Source of the DNA: Caulobacteraceae bacterium
GTDB lineage: Bacteria > Pseudomonadota > Alphaproteobacteria > Caulobacterales > Caulobacteraceae
NCBI GenBank assembly: GCA_025351125.1
Contig: JANXWN010000144.1
Coordinates: 1 to 6,324 of the forward strand
Direction of reading: 5' to 3'
Length of the DNA: 6,324 nucleotides
Positions 1-5,498 of this stretch are shown piece after piece (positions within the stretch are counted from its first letter, which is position 1; every line of letters starts with the position of its first letter). The translations under genes and the position numbers were made by a program. The notes under the pieces were generated by a model. It did not search any database. It saw nothing but the letters and a program-made list of their open reading frames with translations, and was not told the origin of the DNA.

Positions 1-148
1 CGGTAGCGCAACCGCTGATCAGGCCGCCGCCGCCGATCGGCACCGGCAAGACCTCCAGATCGGGGACCTCCTCCAGCATTTCCAGCGCCACAGTACCCTG
101 CCCGGCCATCACGGCGTATTCGTCGAAGGCGTGGACGAACAGCAACCC
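1..148 (-). other. Inverted piece of the threonine ammonia-lyase gene (upstream codons)
   Basis: Read on the minus strand from about 154 down to 1, the frame is open and encodes enzyme sequence that should lie immediately upstream of, and overlapping, the plus-strand gene. It includes an FDE segment (119-127), the conserved GQGT motif (92-103), then LEMLEEVPDLEVL and the GGGGL phosphate-binding loop near base 30. It runs off the window at base 1. Joining this stretch to the plus-strand frame at the shared arm gives a continuous, family-like sequence: GLLFVHAFDEYAVMAGQGTV followed by ALEMLEE. It is therefore not a second gene but the mirrored 5' part of the same gene, most likely from a sequencing or assembly chimera. 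Everything upstream of the QRG codons is missing. Confidence 0.85.
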
Positions 149-236
149 GCGCTGAAAATGCTGGAGGAGGTCCCCGATCTGGAGGTCTTGCCGGTGCCGA
201 TCGGCGGCGGCGGCCTGATCAGCGGTTGCGCTACCG
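1..236. repeat. Long inverted repeat (fold-back) at the left end of the window
   Basis: Bases 1-88 are the reverse complement of 149-236, with 87 of 88 positions paired. The single mismatch is C82 against A155, and the spacer is 60 bases (89-148). Both arms encode the same stretch of a threonine ammonia-lyase, including its glycine-rich PLP loop, and the spacer encodes the residues that normally precede that stretch, on the minus strand. The strand switch occurs at gcgctg (149-154), six bases that fit both the minus-strand gene reading and the plus-strand continuation. This is what a template-switch or fold-back chimera with microhomology leaves, as in phi29 whole-genome amplification or fold-back reads at a contig end. 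The arms may continue left of base 1. Confidence 0.93.
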
Positions 237-874
237 CCGCCAAGTCGTTGTCGCCCGATATTCACATCATCGGCGTCGAAGCGGCGATGTATCCCTCGTT
301 CACCGCCCGCATGCGCGGCCTCAACGCCGCGTGCGGCGGCCAGACCATCGCCGAAGGCATTGCCGTCAAGTCCGTCGGTAATCTGACCTATAGCGTCGCG
401 CGTCCGCTGATCGACGACGTGCTGCTGATCGAAGAGCCGTTTTTCGAGCGCGCCATCGCCCTCTACTGCAACGTCGAAAAAACCGTCGCCGAAGGCGCCG
501 GCGCCGCCTCGCTCGCCGCCCTGCTCGCCTATCCGGAGAGGTTCCGCGGCAAGAAGTGCGGTTTGATCCTGTGCGGCGGCAATATCGATCCGCGGCTGCT
601 GGCGTCGGTCTTGACGCGCGAATTGGTGCGCGCCGAACGCTTGGTGTCTCTCACCATCGTATCGGACGATCGTCCTGGCCTGTTGGCCACGGTCTCGGCG
701 GTGATCGGCAATCTGGGCGGCAATATTTTGGAAGTGGCGCACAACCGCCTCGCGCTCGACGTGCCGGCCAAGGGCGCCGAATTTGGCATTATGATCGAAA
801 CGCGCGACGCCCAACACACCCAAGAGATCGTGGACGCCTTGCGCTCCGCGGGCTATCCACCGCGCGTCACCTGA
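131..874 (+). CDS. ilvA: Threonine ammonia-lyase (threonine dehydratase) with C-terminal ACT domain, 5'-truncated and chimeric at its start
   Basis: PLP-dependent cytosolic enzyme that deaminates threonine to 2-oxobutanoate, the first step toward isoleucine or a catabolic route. The frame shows the glycine-rich PLP-phosphate loop GGGGL (residues 25-29), the TIAEGIAV segment (72-79), the EGAGAASLAALL helix (121-132) and LCGGNID (147-153), which binds the cofactor ring. A single ACT-like domain follows at about 170-245 (LTIVSDDRPGLLATVSAVI), matching the roughly 400-residue 'medium' form with one regulatory ACT domain. The N-terminal third, including the Schiff-base lysine, is absent. The GTG at 131 and the first eight or so codons derive from inverted sequence, so genuine homology begins at about base 149, and the frame is open back to base 2. 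A Lys at residue 9 is Glu in the mirrored copy. The stop is 22 bases before the next gene, suggesting co-transcription. Confidence 0.88.
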   Translation: MDEQQPALKMLEEVPDLEVLPVPIGGGGLISGCATAAKSLSPDIHIIGVEAAMYPSFTARMRGLNAACGGQTIAEGIAVKSVGNLTYSVARPLIDDVLLIEEPFFERAIALYCNVEKTVAEGAGAASLAALLAYPERFRGKKCGLILCGGNIDPRLLASVLTRELVRAERLVSLTIVSDDRPGLLATVSAVIGNLGGNILEVAHNRLALDVPAKGAEFGIMIETRDAQHTQEIVDALRSAGYPPRVT

Positions 875-896
875 ACCTGCTGGATCCGACAACGTC

Positions 897-1364
897 ATGA
901 CCCGAACTCTGTATGGGGCGCCGCTGGCGCTCGTCGCTACCCTGATTTTTGGCGGTTGCGCCAAATCGACGCCGGTCGTCGACGCGGGCGCGACGTTTTT
1001 GGCGCAAAACGCCAAGGCGGCCGACATCCACGTGACCCCCAGCGGCCTGCAATATCGGGTCCTTAAGGCCGGCCCGGCAGACGGCGTTCACCCCGGTTCG
1101 GCGAGTGAGGTCAAGGTCAATTACGAGGGCAAGTTACTCGACGGCACGGTGTTCGACTCCTCCTACGCGCGCGGCGTACCGGCGGTCCTCGAGGTGGAGC
1201 GGGTGATTCCCGGCTGGCAGGAAGCGCTTAAACTGATGCGACCGGGCGACACCTGGCTGATCTATCTGCCCGCCTCGCTGGCCTACGGCGACGAAGCCGC
1301 CGGCCCGATCCCCGCGGGATCGGTGCTGGTATTCAAACTCGAACTGATCGCCGTCGGTCTATAG
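897..1364 (+). CDS. FKBP-type peptidyl-prolyl cis-trans isomerase, predicted lipoprotein
   Basis: Isomerises Xaa-Pro bonds, here probably in the periplasm while anchored to a membrane. The 155-residue protein begins with a short positive n-region and hydrophobic core ending in a lipobox-like FGGC, so Cys21 is the likely lipidation site. After a linker of about 25 residues, one FKBP domain fills residues 47-154. Recognisable active-site elements are VNYEG (Tyr76), DGTVFDSS (Phe86, Asp87), RVIPGW (Val103, Ile104, Trp107), LAYGDEA (Tyr130) and VFKLELI (Phe146). It lacks the long N-terminal dimerisation region of Mip/FkpA and matches the small single-domain exported FKBPs. ATG 897 is the only sensible start and gives a complete signal peptide, but no good Shine-Dalgarno sequence is visible. 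The 22-base gap to the lyase gene suggests the two share a transcript although their functions are unrelated. Confidence 0.93.
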   Translation: MTRTLYGAPLALVATLIFGGCAKSTPVVDAGATFLAQNAKAADIHVTPSGLQYRVLKAGPADGVHPGSASEVKVNYEGKLLDGTVFDSSYARGVPAVLEVERVIPGWQEALKLMRPGDTWLIYLPASLAYGDEAAGPIPAGSVLVFKLELIAVGL

Positions 1365-1378
1365 ATCGCGCCCCGCCC

Positions 1379-1417
1379 CGTCACCGCCCCCTACCGCTCG
1401 GCTGACGCGATGCTTTT
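1379..1417 (+). terminator. Possible weak intrinsic terminator after the FKBP gene
   Basis: In the convergent gap, cgtcaccg (1379-1386) pairs with cggctgacg (1399-1407) with one bulged base and a 12-base loop, followed six bases later by tttt (1414-1417), which touches the queG stop codon. The T-run is short and offset from the stem. A competing pairing of atcgcg (1365-1370) with cgcgat (1406-1411) is also possible. This is the only hairpin-plus-T arrangement in the gap. Confidence 0.3.
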
Positions 1418-2475
1418 CAAGCGGCCGTAAATGTCGTCAGCCGCTCCATCGCCCACGCCGCCGCGTCGCGCACGGTGTCGCAGGCGTCGTTCAGCCGCGC
1501 CGCCGCCGCCGCTCTTAACGCTGGGTCGCCGCTGTTGCCGATGGCGTAAAGCACGTTGCGCACGAAGCGGTCGCGGCCGATGCGTTTGATCGGGCTGGCG
1601 GTGAACAGGGCGCGGAACGCGGCGTCGTCGAGGGCGGCCAGGTCGGCGAGGGCCGGCGCCCGCAAGGCCTCGCGGGCGTGCAGCCGCGCTTCCCGCGCGG
1701 TCGCCGCGAACTTGTTCCACGGACACACCGCCAGGCAATCGTCGCAACCGTAGATCCGGTTGCCCATCGCGGGGCGAAATTCCGCCGGCATCGGTCCGGC
1801 GTGCTCGATGGTCAGATAGGACAGACAGCGGCGCGCGTCGAGCTGATAGGGCGCGGCAAACGCGTCGGTCGGGCAGATGTCGAGGCAGGCCCGACAAACG
1901 CCGCAGTGGTCGACGCTCGCTTCGTCCGGGTCGATCGGTAGGGTCGTCAGTATACTGCCTAAAAACAGCCAAGAGCCGTAGTCGCGCGACACCAGATTGG
2001 TGTGTTTACCCTGCCAGCCGACGCCGGCGCGCTGCGCGAGCGGTTTTTCCATCAACGGCGCGGTATCGACGAACACCTTGACCTCGCCGCCTAGGGCGCG
2101 CCGGATTTCGCCGCCCAATTGTTTCAGTCGCCCCTTGATCAAGCCGTGATAGTCGCGCCCTTGCGCATAGACCGAGATGGCGGCGGCGCTTTTCGCTTTT
2201 AGCGCCTCCAGCGGATCGACGTCCGGACCGTAATTGAGGCCGACGACCACCGCCGAACGCGCCTCTGGCCATAGGGCCGTGGGATGCCCCCGTCGCTGCG
2301 CGGTGGTCGCCATCCAGGCCATCTCGCCGTGCCGGTTCTGCGCGATAAAAGCCTTAAGGCGGCCAGACGCTTCCCACGGCGCGGTCGCCGAGGCGAAGCC
2401 GCAGACATCAAAGCCGGCGGCGGCGGCGCGGGTGCGAATGAAGCTCTTGGGATCCTCAGAAATCGAGGTCGTCAT
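1417..2475 (-). CDS. queG: Epoxyqueuosine reductase QueG
   Basis: Cobalamin- and iron-sulfur-dependent cytosolic enzyme that reduces epoxyqueuosine to queuosine at the wobble position of tRNAs with GUN anticodons, the last step of queuosine biosynthesis. The 352-residue protein is close to the usual length. The N-terminal cobalamin-binding half carries [11 protein letters not shown], whose Asp137 corresponds to the proposed catalytic acid. The double [4Fe-4S] module is intact: [12 protein letters not shown] (Cys191, 194, 197, 201), Cys217, and [13 protein letters not shown] (Cys244, 247, 251). The C-terminus (about 290-350) looks like the HEAT-repeat-like tRNA-binding part, with [20 protein letters not shown]. 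The ATG at 2475 lies inside the end of the upstream fzlA-like gene (20-base overlap), which points to translational coupling. No strong Shine-Dalgarno sequence precedes it. The gene converges on the FKBP gene across a 52-base gap. Confidence 0.96.
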   Translation of the reverse strand: MTTSISEDPKSFIRTRAAAAGFDVCGFASATAPWEASGRLKAFIAQNRHGEMAWMATTAQRRGHPTALWPEARSAVVVGLNYGPDVDPLEALKAKSAAAISVYAQGRDYHGLIKGRLKQLGGEIRRALGGEVKVFVDTAPLMEKPLAQRAGVGWQGKHTNLVSRDYGSWLFLGSILTTLPIDPDEASVDHCGVCRACLDICPTDAFAAPYQLDARRCLSYLTIEHAGPMPAEFRPAMGNRIYGCDDCLAVCPWNKFAATAREARLHAREALRAPALADLAALDDAAFRALFTASPIKRIGRDRFVRNVLYAIGNSGDPALRAAAAARLNDACDTVRDAAAWAMERLTTFTAA

Positions 2476-3142
2476 AATTGCTCGATGGCGCCAAGCCGGG
2501 CCAGCGATCGGCCAGCAAAGGCCGGAAGGTCGGACGCGACTTGATGCGCATGTACCAGATCTTCAAAGCCGGAAAATCGCGCCACGGGATATCGCCGAAA
2601 TAATCGAGGATGGAAATGTTGGCGGCGGCCGCGAAGTCGGCCAGGCTGAGGCGCCGCCCCGCCAGCCAATCGCGCGCCTGCAGCAATTTTTCGACATAGA
2701 TCAAATGCACCCGAAGGGCGTCGCGACCTTGCCGCATGTTGTAAAGATCGGGCGCGCCCAGCTTCAGCAGCCGCTTTTCCAATTTTTCGTGCAGCAGATA
2801 GGCATTGACCTCCAGATCGAATTTGCGGTCGAACCATTGCAGCAGGCGCCGCGTTTCGGCCCGGTCCGCCGGCCCATCGCCCAGCAGATCATGCGCCGGC
2901 GCTTGCGTTTCCAAATGCTCCAAAATGGCCCGCGCTTCGCAAACCACCAGCTGCGCCTCGCCGGTCTGTTCGACCAAAACCGGGGTCAGTCCCGATGCAT
3001 TGAGCGCCAAAAACGTCTTGGGTTGCTCCCAATAGCGGACCACCACTTCCTCAAACGGCAAGCGTTTTTCACCTAGCGACAGGCGGACCTGCCGCGAGGC
3101 CGGGTCAAGCGGGAAATGGTGCAGGGTGCGAACAAGGCTCAT
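2456..3142 (-). CDS. fzlA: Glutathione S-transferase-fold protein, probable FtsZ-binding division factor FzlA
   Basis: 228 residues with a thioredoxin-like N-terminal GST domain (1-80: [14 protein letters not shown] with Ser16, cis-Pro motif LTPVL at 52-56, [11 protein letters not shown]) and an alpha-helical C-terminal domain (about 90-210) with the N-capping box SLAD (166-169). In Caulobacter, FzlA is a GST-like protein without demonstrated transferase activity that binds and curves FtsZ filaments and controls constriction rate. As I recall that work, Trp38, Arg124 and the extreme C-terminus matter for FtsZ binding. Here Trp38, Arg124 and a C-terminal YDDLDF (223-228) sit at just those positions. 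The alternative is an ordinary detoxifying GST, but the acidic DLDF tail and length favour FzlA. First gene of a two-gene minus-strand unit with queG. Confidence 0.77.
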   Translation of the reverse strand: MSLVRTLHHFPLDPASRQVRLSLGEKRLPFEEVVVRYWEQPKTFLALNASGLTPVLVEQTGEAQLVVCEARAILEHLETQAPAHDLLGDGPADRAETRRLLQWFDRKFDLEVNAYLLHEKLEKRLLKLGAPDLYNMRQGRDALRVHLIYVEKLLQARDWLAGRRLSLADFAAAANISILDYFGDIPWRDFPALKIWYMRIKSRPTFRPLLADRWPGLAPSSNYDDLDF

Positions 3143-3153
3143 GAGTAAGGCGG

Positions 3154-3183
3154 ACTATAGCTAAAATCATCGATCGCCTACAA
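3154..3183 (-). promoter_or_regulatory. Weak sigma70-like promoter candidate for fzlA-queG
   Basis: On the minus strand, TATAGT (complement of 3154-3159, five of six consensus bases) lies 18 bases downstream of TTGTAG (complement of 3178-3183, only the TTG matching). The inferred start of transcription would be just a few bases before the fzlA ATG at 3142, giving an almost leaderless message, consistent with the lack of a Shine-Dalgarno sequence there. Position supports it; the -35 does not. Confidence 0.3.
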
Positions 3184-3253
3184 CGCGCCTTGCGGTTCTA
3201 ACATCGGGTTTACGCTCAGGCCCGCCACCCCGCGATCGCGCGCGCCGACGCCG

Positions 3254-4183
3254 CTAGCCGTCGTCCAATTCCGCGAAGGCGCCGCCGTGCGGTTCGGCGC
3301 GGCCGCGCGGGTCGGGATGGATGATGATATCGGCGGTGGGAAACGCCGCCAGGACGCGGTTTTCCGCCGCCACCACGACCTGATGCGCCGCCTCCAACGT
3401 CAGCTCCGGGTCGAGGGCGGCGTGCATTTGCATATGGATTACCGGTCCGGCGGCGCGGGTGCGCAACTGATGCACGTCGCCGATCCGCCCGTCCTGCAGC
3501 ATTAATCCGATGATTTGATCACGCTCCGACTGCGGCAGCTCGCGATCCATCAATTGGTTGGAGGCTTCGCGAAACACGCTGACCGCGCCCCATAGCAAGA
3601 TCGCCGCCACGCCCAAACCGGCCACGGCGTCCAGGCGCGAAAAGCCGAACAGAGCGACGGCGGCGATGCCGATCAGGGCGATGACGTTCGACGCCAAGTC
3701 GGCGGCATAGTGCGTGCGGTCGGCCGATACCGCCACCGACGCGGTGCGCCGTAACAGCGCGGTTTGCGCCATCAGCAATCCGGCGGTCAGGACGATCGAC
3801 ACCATCATCACCCCGATCGCCCACCCTTCGTTCGATACCGCCTGCGGGTGGATCAGATGTTGCACCGCCTCCTGCGCGATCAGGGCGGACGAGGCGAACA
3901 CCAAGCCCGCTTGGCTCAGGCTGGCGAAGGCTTCGGCCTTGCCGTGGCCAAAGCGGTGTTCGGCGTCGGGCGGCGTGGCGGCATAGCGCACGGCGAAATA
4001 GGTCGTGCCCGAGGCGACCAGATCCAGCCCGGAATCGGCCATCGACGCCAGCAAGGCCACCGACCCGCTCGCCGTCCACACGATCGCCTTGATCACCACC
4101 AATACCAAGGCCATCGCCACCGACAGCAGGGTGACTTGCCGCGTCAGGGCGGCGGGATCGGCGGATTGGGCGACGACGGGCAT
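3254..4183 (-). CDS. fieF: FieF-type cation diffusion facilitator (Zn/Fe/Cd efflux)
   Basis: Inner-membrane divalent metal/proton antiporter that exports zinc, iron(II) or cadmium from the cytoplasm. The 309-residue protein has about six membrane segments between residues 17 and 205 and a cytoplasmic C-terminal domain (about 215-293). All three metal sites of Escherichia coli FieF are recognisable. Transport site A is Asp50/Asp54 (MADSGLD) with His158/Asp162 (THYAAD). Site B is Asp73/His76/His80 (DAEHRFGHGKAE). The cytoplasmic site C is His238 (GDVHQLRTR), His254, His267, His289 and Asp291 (IIHPDP). The DD-HD composition of site A fits Zn/Cd/Fe rather than Mn transporters. The ATG at 4183 has no clear ribosome binding site. 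The exported-protein gene ends 77 bases upstream on the same strand, so co-transcription is possible, and no metalloregulator is visible. Confidence 0.94.
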   Translation of the reverse strand: MPVVAQSADPAALTRQVTLLSVAMALVLVVIKAIVWTASGSVALLASMADSGLDLVASGTTYFAVRYAATPPDAEHRFGHGKAEAFASLSQAGLVFASSALIAQEAVQHLIHPQAVSNEGWAIGVMMVSIVLTAGLLMAQTALLRRTASVAVSADRTHYAADLASNVIALIGIAAVALFGFSRLDAVAGLGVAAILLWGAVSVFREASNQLMDRELPQSERDQIIGLMLQDGRIGDVHQLRTRAAGPVIHMQMHAALDPELTLEAAHQVVVAAENRVLAAFPTADIIIHPDPRGRAEPHGGAFAELDDG

Positions 4184-4260
4184 GGCGGCGGTGTCTTAAC
4201 CCGTATTTCGCCTTTGTCGGACTGTTTTGTTTCGTGGCCGGCGTGTCTGGCGCGTCGCCC

Positions 4261-4854
4261 TTACGGTTTGGTCGCGTGCGCCGCCTTGACCTTGGCGTCG
4301 CCGAAGGTCTGGCGGAGGGTCTCGGCGGCGAAATTGGCGTCCAAGGCCAATTCGGTTGCCGAGCGATTGACCGTCGCGGAGCCCGCGCTCGCCACGGTGG
4401 TGGCGATGTCGAGATAGCCGGTCGGATCGACCGCGCCGATCAGCGTCATGGCCAGGGACATGCCGCGATGACGTTCCGCGTCGACCTTGACGGCAAAGCT
4501 CCCGAGCGTCTGGCCGCCGGCTTGATCGACCACCACCACGTGACCGGCGGCGATGTTGTCGTCGCCCATCAACATCGCCTTCACCGGGTTTTTGAGATGC
4601 GCTTTGTCGACCTGGATGTTGACCACGACGGGCCGGCCGACCGCGCCGTACAGCGCCGCTTCGGCCTCGACCGCCGCGCGCAGACCTTCAACGAAGGCGG
4701 TCGGCGCGCCGCTGGCGGGCGGTAGGACGGTAACGGCGGCGACATAGCTCGCCTCGCCCAAACCGGTCAGTCCGCGCGCGGCCCGCGCGTCGGCCCCGCC
4801 GGCGATCACCAGCCACGGCAGGCAGGTCCAAACAGCATTCCGACGACCAGGCAT
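4261..4854 (-). CDS. Exported protein of unknown family
   Basis: 197 residues starting at the ATG 4854, chosen because GGGAGGAG lies at a proper distance (complement of 4859-4866) and the product then begins with a signal peptide: MPGRR, a hydrophobic stretch (AVWTCLPWLVIAGG), and an Ala-rich cleavage region around residues 21-26. A longer frame from ATG 4899 would put an Arg-rich, unlikely leader in front. The mature part (about 170 residues) has no Cys and no further membrane segment. It contains alternating hydrophobic segments suggesting beta strands (RPVVVNIQVDKAH, GHVVVVDQAGG, GSFAVKVDAE), then a conserved-looking tail with AVDPTGYLDIATTVASAGSA and a final helix (ETLRQTFGDAKVKAA). I do not recognise the family. 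The small-domain pattern recalls periplasmic or lipoprotein beta domains, but this is not an assignment. It is followed on the same strand by the FieF-type gene after 77 bases. Confidence 0.7.
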   Translation of the reverse strand: MPGRRNAVWTCLPWLVIAGGADARAARGLTGLGEASYVAAVTVLPPASGAPTAFVEGLRAAVEAEAALYGAVGRPVVVNIQVDKAHLKNPVKAMLMGDDNIAAGHVVVVDQAGGQTLGSFAVKVDAERHRGMSLAMTLIGAVDPTGYLDIATTVASAGSATVNRSATELALDANFAAETLRQTFGDAKVKAAHATKP

Positions 4855-5039
4855 GGCGCTCCTCCCGCGTCGCGCGTCCCGACCCAAAGCGTCGCACATT
4901 CCACTCCCCCAATCAACAAACCCACCCCAACCGACCCGGCGCCAGCCGCGCGGTAGGGGGCGGGGAAGCGGCGGGCGCCTCTTTCAAATCGGCAAAGTTG
5001 AGTGATGGCGCTGGGGTGTCGGCGCGTTAGTCTTCGTCG
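4855..5039. other. Divergent intergenic region
   Basis: This 185-base gap separates the minus-strand exported-protein gene from the plus-strand DUF559 gene and must hold the promoter(s) for at least one of them. It has a C-rich plus-strand block (about 4900-4940) and a G-rich block (about 4953-4976). I found no convincing -35/-10 pair on either strand, no operator-like palindrome and no small gene. The stop codon TAG at 5028-5030 bounds the DUF559 frame. Confidence 0.5.
4859..4866 (-). promoter_or_regulatory. Strong Shine-Dalgarno site that fixes the start of the exported protein
   Basis: The minus strand reads GGGAGGAG immediately before gcgcc-ATG? precisely, four bases separate it from the ATG at 4854. 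It is the best ribosome binding site in the window. It supports the internal ATG over the upstream in-frame ATG at 4899, whose product would carry an Arg-rich extension ahead of the signal peptide. Confidence 0.75.
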
Positions 5040-5429
5040 GTGGAAGCGCCAGAACGCACCGTCACCCGCGCGCGCCGCCTGCGCAAGGCGATGACGCCCC
5101 CGGAAATGCAGCTTTGGGCCGTGCTGCGGCGCAAGGGTGCGAGGCGCCTGAAATTCCGCCGCCAGCACCCGATCGGACCCTATATCCTTGATTTCTATTG
5201 CCCTGAGGCCGCGCTGTGCGTCGAGGTCGATGGCGTCGATCACGCCTTGGGCGACAATCCGGCGCGCGATGCGCGGCGCGATCTTTGGCTAGCGGGACGG
5301 GGCATCGAGACGCTGCGAATTGACGCCATTGCGGTCCGCGACAATCTGGACGGCGTCTATGCCGATATCCTCAACGCCGCCGAGACGCGATTAGTAGGGG
5401 GCGCCGCTGCAGCGAAGATCGCGCGGTGA
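5040..5429 (+). CDS. DUF559 domain protein (Vsr/PD-(D/E)XK endonuclease-like)
   Basis: 129 residues, nearly all one DUF559 domain, a small family related to the very-short-patch-repair endonuclease fold. Typical elements appear in order: ARRLRKAMTPPEMQLWAVLR (residues 11-30), LKFRRQHPIGPYILDFYC (37-54), then CVEVDGVDH (60-68) and a C-terminal strand and helix (ETLRIDAIAVRDNLDGVY). Candidate catalytic residues are Asp51, Glu62, Asp64 and His68, forming D-x10-E-x-D instead of a classic E-x-K. The biological role of these proteins is not established; DNA cleavage is inferred from the fold. The start is the GTG at 5040 because an in-frame TAG at 5028-5030 excludes anything further upstream and the first ATG (codon 18) would cut into the conserved helix. 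No Shine-Dalgarno sequence is evident. The gene stands alone, with no methyltransferase or defence genes nearby. Confidence 0.85.
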   Translation: MEAPERTVTRARRLRKAMTPPEMQLWAVLRRKGARRLKFRRQHPIGPYILDFYCPEAALCVEVDGVDHALGDNPARDARRDLWLAGRGIETLRIDAIAVRDNLDGVYADILNAAETRLVGGAAAAKIAR

Positions 5430-5438
5430 GCCCCTTCG

Positions 5439-5498
5439 TCTCGCGCGAGAGGGCGCGATCCAGTTCCCCCAGAGGGGGCGAGAAAGATCCAGCCCCCC
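5439..5498. repeat. Palindromes and imperfect tandem repeat in the convergent gap
   Basis: The gap between the DUF559 stop and the citrate synthase stop holds a perfect 12-base palindrome, tctcgcgcgaga (5439-5450), and a second hairpin, ccccc-aga-ggggg (5466-5478). It also shows two related units of about 25 bases, 5447-5471 and 5472-5498. Each runs gag-(G-rich)-gcg, a few bases, gatccag, then a C-run. No T-tract follows on either strand. It may help end transcription from both sides or be a remnant of a dispersed intergenic repeat. Confidence 0.5.

Noticed and set aside
1..236. The inverted repeat as a functional cruciform, invertible switch or hairpin RNA
   Set aside because: Both arms are codons of a conserved enzyme and the arrangement breaks that enzyme. 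No recombinase, promoter or terminal motif accompanies it, and an artefact at a sequence end explains all of it.
1391..1972. Minus-strand open frame of 193 codons within queG
   Set aside because: Out-of-frame shadow, Arg/Pro-rich, fully covered by queG with its intact iron-sulfur cysteines.
2234..3076. Long plus-strand open frame (280 codons) across the queG/fzlA junction
   Set aside because: It is antisense to two well-supported genes, with Arg/Gln-rich composition typical of antisense frames in high-GC DNA and no recognisable domain.
3231..3240. Palindrome CGCGATCGCG downstream of the FieF-type gene
   Set aside because: Short and expected by chance in GC-rich DNA, with no T-run after it. 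It is not supportable as a terminator or an operator.
3764..4417. Plus-strand open frame of 217 codons opposite the FieF-type gene
   Set aside because: His/Arg-rich antisense shadow of the transporter, with no domain or ribosome binding site to support it.
4855..4899. Upstream ATG at 4899 as the start of the exported protein
   Set aside because: It would add 15 Arg-rich residues before the signal peptide, whereas the ATG at 4854 has a strong, well-spaced Shine-Dalgarno sequence.
4806..5243. Minus-strand open frame of 145 codons spanning the divergent gap
   Set aside because: It overlaps both the DUF559 gene and the start of the exported-protein gene, and its composition is shadow-like.
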